From: CAIUMH01 sp037142475
Lineage (GTDB): Bacteria; Actinomycetota; Acidimicrobiia; Acidimicrobiales; RAAP-2
Length of the DNA: 12,068 nt
Direction of reading: 5' to 3'
Assembly: GCA_037142475.1 (NCBI GenBank)
Contig: JBAXAR010000059.1
Coordinates: 1-12,068 of the forward strand
A program made the position numbers and the translations under genes. Shown piece after piece: positions 1-6,021 of the stretch. The notes under the pieces are model-generated. The model searched no databases. It saw only the letters and a program-made list of their open reading frames with translations, and had not been told where the DNA came from. The first letter of the stretch is position 1. The number at the start of each line of letters is the position of its first letter.

Positions 1-2442
1 GTAGATGATCTCGTACGTCCGAATCTCGACCCCGTCGGCTGCTGCCATCTCGCGACTTCTACGGTCGGGGCGGACGTTGAAGCCGATCATGGTGGCATTC
101 GAGGCGGCAGCGAGCTGCACGTCGTTCTCGTTGATACCACCGACGCCCCGGCGAATGAACGCCAACTTGACGTCCTCTCGCTCAAGCTTCTTCAGGCTCT
201 CGGTACAAGCCTCGAGCGAACCCTGAACGTCTGCCTTCAGCACGACGTTCAATGTGGCTGTCTCGCCGCGCTGAATCTGGGCGAACAGGTCCTCCAAGCG
301 AGCACCGGCCGCTGAGGGAGCAGGAAGGTAGCCCGAGAGGCGCATGCGCTGGGCTCGAGCCTCTCCGAGAGTTCGCGCATGACCAAGGTCGGTCGCCGTC
401 CGCAGCTCGTCGCCGGCTTGGGGTGGCTCTGAGAATCCCAGTACCTGGACCGGCGTCGATGGCCCTGCGAACTTGACTTGCTTGCCATGCTCGTCGATGA
501 GCGCCTTCGCCTTGCCCCATGCTGCACCCGCCACGATGGCGTCTCCAACCTTGAGCGTGCCTTTCTGGATGACGACGGTGGCCACCGGGCCACGGCCAGC
601 CTCGAGATTTGCCTCGAGGACCGCTCCTCGAGCCCGTCCAGTAGTCGGGGCGCGGAGTTCTTCGACCTCGGCCACGATCACGAGCTGCTCAAGCAGGTCG
701 TCGATACCAAGACTCTGCAGGGCTGAGCATTCGACGATGATCGTCTCGCCGCCCCACTTCTCGGCGACGAGCCCATGCTCGGAAAGCTGCTGAAGCACCC
801 GATCTGGGTTGGCCCCGGGCTTATCGATCTTGTTCACCGCAACGATGATCGGAACATCCGCCGCCTTGGCGTGATCAATTGCCTCCACGGTTTGTGGCAT
901 CACGCCATCATCGGCCGCCACCACCAGAATCACGATGTCGGTGACCTGAGCCCCGCGAGCACGCATGGCGGTGAAGGCTTCGTGGCCTGGCGTGTCAATA
1001 AAGGTGATGGGGTGCCCCTGCCAGAGGACTTGGTAGGCGCCGATGTGTTGGGTGATGCCACCCGCCTCTCCGGCTACCACATTGGCTGATCGAATCCGGT
1101 CAAGAAGGAGGGTTTTCCCGTGGTCGACGTGACCCATAACGGTCACGACAGGCGGACGAGGCTCGGTGTCGACCTCTTCTTCTTCTTCTTCTTCTTCGAA
1201 GAACTTGGCCAGAAGTTCGGCCTCCTGCTCCTCACCTGGGTCGACAAGGCGAACCTCGGCCCCAAGCTCGGCTGCAAAGAGTTCGATCATGTCGTCGCTC
1301 AGCGACTGCGTCGCAGTGACCATCTCGCCCTGCATCATGAGGAACCTGATGACATCACCAGCTGATCGGTTCAACTTTGCACCGAGGTCGCGTGCGGTCG
1401 AGCCTCGTTCGACGATCACCTCTCCCTCGGGGACAGGGGCCGTTGACGGGGCATACGCAGTCATCTGGGTCGGCTCAAGCTCGTCCATGTTCCGACGACG
1501 ACGACGTGACCGACGCTGCGGTGGACGTTGTCCACCGCGTCCTGGGCCACCAGGGCCACCAGGGCCACCGCGTCCGGGAGGGCCACCGGGTCCGCCTCCG
1601 GGTCGACCAGCGAAACCGCCGCCGCCGCCTGGGCCACCGCTAAATCCGCCTGGACCGCTTGGGCGGCCACCGCTGAAGCCACCGCCGCCACCGCCGGGAC
1701 GGCTTCCGCCGTATCCGCCGCCGCTTGGGCGTGCGCCTGGAGGACCGCCTGGACGAGCACCCCCGGGAGATGCCCGGCCAGCGGGTGGCGGTGGGATCGG
1801 ACGTCCAGTCGAGCTCAACGGCTGTCGACGCGGCGGGGGTGGAATTGGCTTCCCCGACTGGCTCATCGGCGGCGCAGTTGGCGGTGGTCGACGTGCAGGA
1901 TCACCTGCGGGCTGCCTCGGAGGCGCTGAGGGGGTCGGAGCGCCACTGACTGCGGGAGCGGTCTTCGCTGCGCCGTCGTCGTCTGTCTCAGCGGAGGCAG
2001 GTGGAGCAGGTGCCGGAGCTGGGACCGGAGCGGGGGCCGAAGCGGGAGCGGGAGTGGGAGCGCTGGGGCGTGCGGAACTCACGAGACGACGAGGGGCGAC
2101 TGGCTCTTCGGCTGCAGGCGCGGGTGCATCGGCGTCCGGTGCGGGTGCGAGAGGAGGAGCGCTTGCCGTCGCCGCTTCGCTAGTGGCTTCTGACGGCTTC
2201 GCTGCCTTCGTTGCCTTCGCCGCCTTCGTCGCCTTCGCCGGCTTCTCGGGCTCTTCAGGCTGAACTTCACGACGGAGGCCTTCGGCGTCAGCCTTGCGAC
2301 GAACCCGATCGGCCTGTGCGTCTTCAATGGACGACGAGTGGCTTTTCACACCGATACCCAAGCCGACGGCTAGGTCAACGGTCTCTTTGTTCGTCAGGCC
2401 AAGCTCACGAGCCAACTCGTAGACGCGGATCTTCTTCGGCAA
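1..2442 (-). CDS. infB: Translation initiation factor IF-2, C-terminus cut by window edge
   Basis: IF-2 is the GTPase that delivers initiator tRNA to the 30S subunit and promotes 50S joining. The frame is open from a TTG start at 2442-2440 to base 1 (814 codons). The start is fixed by an in-frame TGA just upstream, no ATG or GTG between, and a GAGGA Shine-Dalgarno ending 4-5 nt before it. Order of regions: N-terminal IF2_N helix bundle starting MPKKIRVYELARELGLTNKE (1-60); Lys/Ala repeats (65-86); Ala/Pro-rich linker (95-175); Gly/Pro/Arg-rich linker (about 205-318); a second IF2_N-like domain (about 340-405); a run of eight Glu (416-423); then the G domain with GHVDHGKT (437-444), GGITQHIGAYQ (461-471), DTPGH (483-487), NKID (541-544) and CSAL near 573. 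Sequence stops at VEIRTYEIIY, so roughly the last 100-120 residues lie outside the window. The long Gly/Pro/Arg linker is typical of actinobacterial IF-2. It is the last gene of the rimP-nusA-ylxR-infB run seen here. Confidence 0.97.
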   Translation of the reverse strand, partial: MPKKIRVYELARELGLTNKETVDLAVGLGIGVKSHSSSIEDAQADRVRRKADAEGLRREVQPEEPEKPAKATKAAKATKAAKPSEATSEAATASAPPLAPAPDADAPAPAAEEPVAPRRLVSSARPSAPTPAPASAPAPVPAPAPAPPASAETDDDGAAKTAPAVSGAPTPSAPPRQPAGDPARRPPPTAPPMSQSGKPIPPPPRRQPLSSTGRPIPPPPAGRASPGGARPGGPPGARPSGGGYGGSRPGGGGGGFSGGRPSGPGGFSGGPGGGGGFAGRPGGGPGGPPGRGGPGGPGGPGRGGQRPPQRRSRRRRRNMDELEPTQMTAYAPSTAPVPEGEVIVERGSTARDLGAKLNRSAGDVIRFLMMQGEMVTATQSLSDDMIELFAAELGAEVRLVDPGEEQEAELLAKFFEEEEEEEEVDTEPRPPVVTVMGHVDHGKTLLLDRIRSANVVAGEAGGITQHIGAYQVLWQGHPITFIDTPGHEAFTAMRARGAQVTDIVILVVAADDGVMPQTVEAIDHAKAADVPIIVAVNKIDKPGANPDRVLQQLSEHGLVAEKWGGETIIVECSALQSLGIDDLLEQLVIVAEVEELRAPTTGRARGAVLEANLEAGRGPVATVVIQKGTLKVGDAIVAGAAWGKAKALIDEHGKQVKFAGPSTPVQVLGFSEPPQAGDELRTATDLGHARTLGEARAQRMRLSGYLPAPSAAGARLEDLFAQIQRGETATLNVVLKADVQGSLEACTESLKKLEREDVKLAFIRRGVGGINENDVQLAAASNATMIGFNVRPDRRSREMAAADGVEIRTYEIIY
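1177..1197 (-). repeat. Trinucleotide (GAA)7 run in infB
   Basis: There are seven perfect TTC triplets on the plus strand (GAA on the coding strand). With the adjoining GAG they encode eight consecutive Glu at residues 416-423 of IF-2, just before the G domain. Such a run can vary in copy number by slippage. Changes in multiples of three would keep the frame. Confidence 0.9.
1544..1570 (-). repeat. 9-nt tandem repeat coding Gly-Pro-Gly units of IF-2
   Basis: Three adjacent copies of plus-strand gggccacca occur, the last with one base changed. They lie in the Gly/Pro/Arg-rich linker of IF-2 and encode G-G-P units. The surrounding 1500-1800 region holds many further imperfect GGP and GGR coding units. 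It is low-complexity coding sequence and not a mobile or regulatory repeat. Confidence 0.75.
2204..2239 (-). repeat. 18-nt tandem repeat coding Lys-Ala-Thr units of IF-2
   Basis: Two adjacent 18-nt copies (2204-2221 and 2222-2239) differ at a single base. They encode the alternating Lys/Ala/Thr stretch just after the first IF2_N domain. The repeat is basic and probably unstructured. The copy number is a plausible site of variation between strains. Confidence 0.8.
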
Positions 2443-2465
2443 GGTGTCCTCAGTGTCTCACTCAC

Positions 2466-2490
2466 ACCACCGGCCCATTCAGGCGGTGGT
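2466..2490 (-). promoter_or_regulatory. Hairpin in the ylxR-infB spacer, upstream of the infB ribosome-binding site
   Basis: The 79-nt spacer between the ylxR stop and the infB TTG contains a 7-bp perfect inverted repeat, ACCACCG with CGGTGGT, enclosing 11 nt. On the transcript it ends about 14-18 nt before the GAGGA Shine-Dalgarno of infB. No U-tract follows, so it does not look like an intrinsic terminator. It could be an mRNA structure that affects infB translation or processing. A chance inverted repeat remains possible. Confidence 0.4.
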
Positions 2491-2521
2491 TCACTATTCT
2501 CACACATTCACAGCTCTTGGC

Positions 2522-2794
2522 TCACCTCTCCGAGGGTTCCTCTCCCCCGATGAGGGCGAGAAGGACATCTCGGAGTGCTTCACCTTCGGAACCCACGCCC
2601 CTCCTCAACGCTCGAGGCAGTGAACCCGATCTGACGGCCTTTTGGACGCAGGTACGAGTGGGGCAGAGCCACGCCCCCCTCCCGGGAATCCCACGACCGG
2701 CACCCAAGACCCCCGGTTTCACAAGACCGAAGCGAATGAGCGCACCATCGTCCCTGCGCTGGCGGCATCCAACGCAGGTCCTCTGGGGGATTAT
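2522..2794 (-). CDS. ylxR: YlxR (DUF448) RNA-binding protein with apparent AUA start
   Basis: YlxR proteins are small, basic, nucleic-acid-binding proteins encoded between nusA and infB. Reading from 2794 gives 90 residues: (M)IPQRTCVGCRQRR, then later GRGIPGRGAWLC and a basic SLPRALRR helix. These are the family's two hallmark blocks, with cysteines at 7, 10, 44 and 49. The frame has no ATG, GTG or TTG before the TCVGC block; the first canonical start is GTG at 2722-2720 (residue 25), which would delete it. An in-frame TGA lies two codons upstream of the ATA at 2794-2792. That ATA overlaps the nusA TAA as ATAA, and GAGGGAG sits 7 nt upstream as a Shine-Dalgarno. I therefore infer an AUA start (AUC at 2791-2789 is the alternative). 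A base error or recent G-to-A change in an original ATGA is also possible. Family call firm, start uncertain. Confidence 0.8.
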   Translation of the reverse strand: MIPQRTCVGCRQRRDDGALIRFGLVKPGVLGAGRGIPGRGAWLCPTRTCVQKAVRSGSLPRALRRGVGSEGEALRDVLLALIGGEEPSER

Positions 2795-4062
2795 GCGTCA
2801 GCTCCCTCGGTACCAGGCTCCGATGAGCCCTCGTCGCTCGGTGCGGCAGCATCGTCGTCGTTCGCGGGCGACTCGGCATCGACAACCTCAGTCGCCGATT
2901 CCACTGCTTTGGCATCGCCAATTGGCTCCGCCGACTCGTTCTTCGCCTCTTCGACGGCTTGTGTTCCCCACTCCTCTGCGGAGAGTGCGTCGCCACCTTC
3001 AGCGGGCTTCCAGACCTGATTGCCCTCGGAATCCTCGATCCACTCGCCCTCGGCCCATTCCTGTTCGGCGAGCCCAGCTTCTTCTTCCTCGAGTTGAGTC
3101 TCGCTCTTGATGTCAATCCGCCACCCCGTCAGGCGGGCCGCAAGGCGGGCATTCTGGCCCTCCTTGCCGATGGCAAGAGACAGTTGGAAATCGTTCACGA
3201 TCACCGTGGCGATCCCGGTGTTCTCATCGAGACGCACCTCACGAACTCGCGCTGGGGCGAGGGCGTTCTGGATCAGTTCCACCGGATCATCCGAGTACGG
3301 AATGACGTCGATACGCTCACCGCGAAGCTCATTGGTGACCATCCGCACACGACTCCCCCGAGCACCGACGCATGCCCCAACAGGATCAACGTGCGAATCG
3401 TTCGACCACACGGCGATCTTGGTGCGGTGGCCAGGCTCACGAGCAGCCGCTCGGATCTCGACGATTCCTGAGGAGATCTCGGGAACCTCGAGCTCGAAGA
3501 GGCGCTTGACGAGACCTGGATGGGTTCGGCTCACGACAATCTGCGGGCCCTTGTTGGTCTTGCGAACTTCCACGATGTAGGCCTTGAGCCTGGTGCCGTG
3601 CTCATAGCGCTCGTAAGGGACCTGCTCGGCCTGCGGCAACAGCGCTTCGACCTTGCCAAGGTCCAACAGCGTGTAGCGGTTGTCGGTCTGCTGGACGATT
3701 CCGGTGACGATGTCGCCCTCACGCCCGGAGTACTCCTCGTACTTCATGTCACGCTCGACCTCACGGATCCGCTGCGTGATGACCTGCTTGGCCGTCTGCG
3801 CTGCAATCCGACCGAAGTCCTCCGGCGTGTCGTCCCATTCGCGCACCACGGCCCCGTCGGCGTCGAGTTCTTGGCCGTAGACCCTGATTTCCCCGGAATC
3901 CGGGTCAATCGTCACCACGGCCTCCTCAGCTGAGTCGGGCAAGCGCTTGTACGCCGCGACGAGGGCGTTGGCAAGGGCGTCGAGCAGCATTGACTCTGAG
4001 ATCCCCTTGTCTCTGGCGATCTGCCCCAATGCGTCGAGAAACTCGAAATTGGTGGTGCTCAT
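2791..4062 (-). CDS. nusA: Transcription termination/antitermination factor NusA
   Basis: NusA binds RNA polymerase and nascent RNA and modulates pausing, termination and antitermination. The 423-residue protein starts MSTTNFEFLDALGQIARDKG. The ATG at 4062-4060 overlaps the rimP TGA as ATGA and has AGAGAGGA about 10 nt upstream. The same frame stays open upstream to 4158, but that part lies inside rimP and does not look like NusA. Domains in order: N-terminal RNA polymerase-binding domain (1-112), S1 domain (about 113-185), KH1 with GACVGARGSRV (229-239) and KH2 with AIGKEGQN (297-304). There are no C-terminal acidic-repeat (AR) domains of the E. coli type. Instead the protein ends in about 99 residues that are strongly acidic, start with a Glu run and a Trp-containing block (residues 324-352), and then become Ala/Glu/Asp/Ser-rich. 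Translation is probably coupled to rimP. Confidence 0.97.
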   Translation of the reverse strand: MSTTNFEFLDALGQIARDKGISESMLLDALANALVAAYKRLPDSAEEAVVTIDPDSGEIRVYGQELDADGAVVREWDDTPEDFGRIAAQTAKQVITQRIREVERDMKYEEYSGREGDIVTGIVQQTDNRYTLLDLGKVEALLPQAEQVPYERYEHGTRLKAYIVEVRKTNKGPQIVVSRTHPGLVKRLFELEVPEISSGIVEIRAAAREPGHRTKIAVWSNDSHVDPVGACVGARGSRVRMVTNELRGERIDVIPYSDDPVELIQNALAPARVREVRLDENTGIATVIVNDFQLSLAIGKEGQNARLAARLTGWRIDIKSETQLEEEEAGLAEQEWAEGEWIEDSEGNQVWKPAEGGDALSAEEWGTQAVEEAKNESAEPIGDAKAVESATEVVDAESPANDDDAAAPSDEGSSEPGTEGADA

Positions 4063-4604
4063 GGCGTCATGATCCTCTCTGGTGCGGTGGCGTGGATCCG
4101 CTTCTTGCCCTTCGGAGCCCCTGCCCGAGAGGGCGATGGCTTCGAGATCGGAGCCCACGCGTAGACCGTGCGAGCACGGTCGATTTGGTCATAGCGAAGC
4201 GAAATGGGTGCAGAGGAAGCTGGGGCGATGACGATTCCGTCGGGCGTCGCCTCCATCAGCTCCCCCTCGACACGGCGACCTGGAACTTCAGGGATGTCAC
4301 CAACCGTCTTGATCATGACGGTCTCGCCGATGGCTGCGCTGAAGTGTGTCTCGGTACGGAGCTTTCGTTCGATCCCTGGGCTCGACACCTCAAGGGTGTA
4401 GCGAGCCTCAAAGGGCTCATTCTCGTCGAGGTAGGTAGAGATGGCCCTGTTGGCGTCCGCCAGATCATCAATCGAGATTCCGCCCGGGCGATGCACCGTG
4501 ATACGAATGAGATTCCGTGCGTATTCCACGTCATGAATCGAAAGGTCGAGACCTTCTGCAATCGGGGTGAGGGCAGCATGAAGCTCCTCGGGCGTGGTAC
4601 TCAT
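4059..4604 (-). CDS. rimP: Ribosome maturation factor RimP
   Basis: RimP is needed for maturation of the 30S subunit. The predicted protein is 181 residues, beginning MSTTPEELHAAL. It has the conserved block YTLEVSSPGIERKL in the N-terminal domain, followed by the SH3-like C-terminal domain and a basic Ser/Pro/Lys tail of about 30 residues. The frame is open to an upstream ATG at 4679. However, the ATG at 4604-4602 has a perfect AAGGAGGTG Shine-Dalgarno 6 nt before it and begins at the normal place for the family, so I chose it. It is the first gene of its transcription unit, behind a 151-nt leader and promoter region. It overlaps nusA by 4 nt, the usual partner order in bacteria. Confidence 0.96.
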   Translation of the reverse strand: MSTTPEELHAALTPIAEGLDLSIHDVEYARNLIRITVHRPGGISIDDLADANRAISTYLDENEPFEARYTLEVSSPGIERKLRTETHFSAAIGETVMIKTVGDIPEVPGRRVEGELMEATPDGIVIAPASSAPISLRYDQIDRARTVYAWAPISKPSPSRAGAPKGKKRIHATAPERIMTP

Positions 4605-4610
4605 CGCTGT

Positions 4611-4619
4611 CACCTCCTT
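4611..4619 (-). promoter_or_regulatory. Full 9-nt Shine-Dalgarno of rimP
   Basis: The coding strand reads AAGGAGGTG, complementary to nine bases of the usual 16S rRNA tail, with 6 nt to the ATG at 4604. It is the strongest ribosome-binding site in the window. It decides the rimP start against the longer frame that opens at 4679. Confidence 0.92.
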
Positions 4620-4625
4620 ACCGTT

Positions 4626-4645
4626 GCTCCCTGAACCGGGTGAGC
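4626..4645 (-). promoter_or_regulatory. Second leader hairpin before rimP
   Basis: On the transcript, GCU-(CA bulge)-CCC pairs with GGGAGC across a GGUUCA loop, giving 6 bp with a 2-nt bulge. It ends 7 nt upstream of the rimP Shine-Dalgarno. Its left arm overlaps a second GCGCUC copy that could instead pair with the GAGCG of the first hairpin, so alternative folds are conceivable. Evidence is limited to base complementarity. Confidence 0.35.
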
Positions 4646-4659
4646 GCATAGACAACAAG

Positions 4660-4683
4660 GAGCGCGGGTCGAAACCCACGCTC
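4660..4683 (-). terminator. 10-bp stem with UUCG loop in the rimP leader, possible attenuator or weak terminator
   Basis: On the transcript strand GAGCGUGGGU pairs with ACCCGCGCUC around a UUCG tetraloop. The stem is 10 bp with a single G-U wobble; on the opposite strand that position is a mismatch, which points to an RNA of this orientation. The following bases CUUGUUGUCU are only moderately U-rich. It lies downstream of both the ispG stop and the candidate rimP promoter. It could terminate ispG transcripts partially, attenuate rimP-nusA-infB, or simply protect the 5' end. Structured rimP leaders are known in other bacteria, but I cannot assign this one to a described family. Confidence 0.55.
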
Positions 4684-4719
4684 CATCGAAAACGCTTCCA
4701 CCGACAGGACTAGACCAAA

Positions 4720-4747
4720 ACTATATCACGGCGTCAGGTGAACCCAA
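4720..4747 (-). promoter_or_regulatory. Candidate sigma70-type promoter for rimP-nusA-ylxR-infB
   Basis: The coding strand has TTGGGT (-35, 4747-4742), a 16-nt spacer and TATAGT (-10, 4725-4720), which matches TATAAT at five of six bases. The surrounding TGATATAGTTTTGG is the most AT-rich patch in the intergenic region and starts about 30 nt after the ispG stop. The predicted transcription start near 4713 gives a leader of about 110 nt containing two hairpins. The -35 match is weak, so the -10 carries most of the call. Confidence 0.55.
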
Positions 4748-4755
4748 GGAGGGAA

Positions 4756-5985
4756 TTACTGCCCCAGACGCTCCCTCATCTTCTCGATTCGAACCGATGC
4801 GTGGTTGGCATCTGCACCCTTGGCGTCGAGCAGGGCCGCTCGGTCGGCCGCAGCCTCCGCTTCCGCTCCGGCGTCTGCGGCGGCCAAACGGGCCTCGACT
4901 CCCTCGGCAACGAGGCGTTCCGCCTCCTCGACGAGGGCTGAAACCATCTGGTCCTCAGGGACCACCCGAACAATTTTGCCCTGGATGAACAAGTGGCCTT
5001 TCTTGCGCCCGCCAGCGATCCCAAGGTCCGCATGCTTGGCTTCTCCGGGTCCGTTGACCACACAGCCCATCACCGCAACCTGGATGGGAAGCGCTCGACT
5101 CTCGAGAGCCTCCTGGGCCGCCTTGGCAATGGCAATCACGTCGACTTCGGCTCGACCGCAGCTCGGACATGCGATCAGGTCGAGTCCTTTGCGCTCTCGC
5201 AGCCCGAGTGCCTCGAGGAGCTGGCGACCTGCTCGAGCCTCTTCGACAGGATCGGCCGTCAGGGAGTACCGGATGGTGTCGCCGATCCCCTCAGCAAGAA
5301 GCGTCGCGATCCCGGCGGTGCCCTTGATGAGGCCCGCCGGCGGTGGCCCCGCTTCAGTCACGCCAAGGTGAAGGGGGTAATCAAAGCGTTCAGAGGCCAA
5401 TCGATAGGCGGCGATCATCAGGGGCACCGAGGATGCTTTGACCGAGATCTTGACGTCATCGAAATCAACCTCACGGAAATACGCCAGTTCGAGCTCGGCC
5501 GACTCAATGAGGGCTTCGGGAGTCGCTCCCCCGTGGCGTGCCGCGATCTCGGGATGCAGGGAGCCGGCATTCACGCCAATCCGAATCGGAACCCCACGAT
5601 CCTTGGCCTCGGCGGCAATCATCTTGATCTCTTCAGGCTTCCTTAGATTCCCAGGGTTGAGGCGCAGGCCTTGGACTCCTGCCTCCAGGGCGGCATAGGC
5701 CATCTCCTGATGAAAATGGATGTCTGCGATGATCGGCACAGGTGAGCGCGGAACAATGTGCGCGAGGCCCTCCGCAGCGGCCTCTTCGTTACACGTGCAT
5801 CGGACAATGTCGGCGCCGGCTGCCGCCAACTCGTAGATCTGCTCAAGGGTTCCCTCGACGTCAGCGGTCTTGGTGGTCGTCATGGACTGGACGCTTACCG
5901 GAGCACCACCACCAATCTCGACTCCCCCCACGACAATTTTACGAGTGGTGCGACGTGGGGTCAGGAGCGTTCCGGGGGTTTCCAT
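4756..5985 (-). CDS. ispG: 4-hydroxy-3-methylbut-2-en-1-yl diphosphate synthase IspG (GcpE)
   Basis: IspG is the [4Fe-4S] enzyme that reductively converts ME-cPP to HMBPP, the penultimate step of the MEP isoprenoid pathway. The protein has 409 residues with the TIM-barrel blocks VSVQSMT, IADIHF and RLNPGN. The iron-sulphur domain has CPSC (C273, C276), C308 in GCVVNGPGE, and E315. These match E. coli C270/C273/C305/E312 at a constant offset, so the enzyme should be active. The ATG at 5985 is the only canonical start between the in-frame rseP stop and the conserved region. Its purine-rich GGGGAG directly abuts the ATG, an unusually short spacing. Two odd points: an extra cysteine pair, VRCTCNEE (C63, C65), and a C-terminal Ala/Glu/Asp-rich tail of about 47 residues (363-409) beyond the normal end. 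It is the last gene of its module, 36 nt after rseP. Confidence 0.97.
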   Translation of the reverse strand: METPGTLLTPRRTTRKIVVGGVEIGGGAPVSVQSMTTTKTADVEGTLEQIYELAAAGADIVRCTCNEEAAAEGLAHIVPRSPVPIIADIHFHQEMAYAALEAGVQGLRLNPGNLRKPEEIKMIAAEAKDRGVPIRIGVNAGSLHPEIAARHGGATPEALIESAELELAYFREVDFDDVKISVKASSVPLMIAAYRLASERFDYPLHLGVTEAGPPPAGLIKGTAGIATLLAEGIGDTIRYSLTADPVEEARAGRQLLEALGLRERKGLDLIACPSCGRAEVDVIAIAKAAQEALESRALPIQVAVMGCVVNGPGEAKHADLGIAGGRKKGHLFIQGKIVRVVPEDQMVSALVEEAERLVAEGVEARLAAADAGAEAEAAADRAALLDAKGADANHASVRIEKMRERLGQ

Positions 5986-6021
5986 CTCCCCATTCTGCCG
6001 TGCCGAGTGCTTGCGCGAGAC

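Noticed and set aside
1166..2263. Long plus-strand frame of 365 codons, Pro/Gly/Ala-rich
   Set aside because: It lies wholly opposite the low-complexity linker of infB. Its composition is explained by the antisense of GGP/GGR and Ala/Pro repeats, and it has no recognisable domain.
2211..3110. Plus-strand frame of 299 codons across the infB start, ylxR and the nusA end
   Set aside because: It is antisense to three recognised genes and their spacers, is rich in Arg/Ser/Pro as expected for a shadow frame, and shows no family motif.
4063..4158. Longer nusA start at 4158
   Set aside because: The added residues are read from the 3' end of rimP in another frame and do not resemble NusA; ATG 4062 forms the ATGA overlap and aligns with the family start.
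4605..4679. Longer rimP start at ATG 4679
   Set aside because: It would place the perfect AAGGAGGTG and both leader hairpins wholly or partly inside coding sequence; the family begins at the later ATG.
4660..4683. T-arm of a tRNA (an initiator tRNA gene precedes rimP in E. coli)
   Set aside because: GGGTTTCGACCC superficially resembles a T-arm, but no acceptor, D or anticodon stems can be built around it, and the 10-bp stem is too long.
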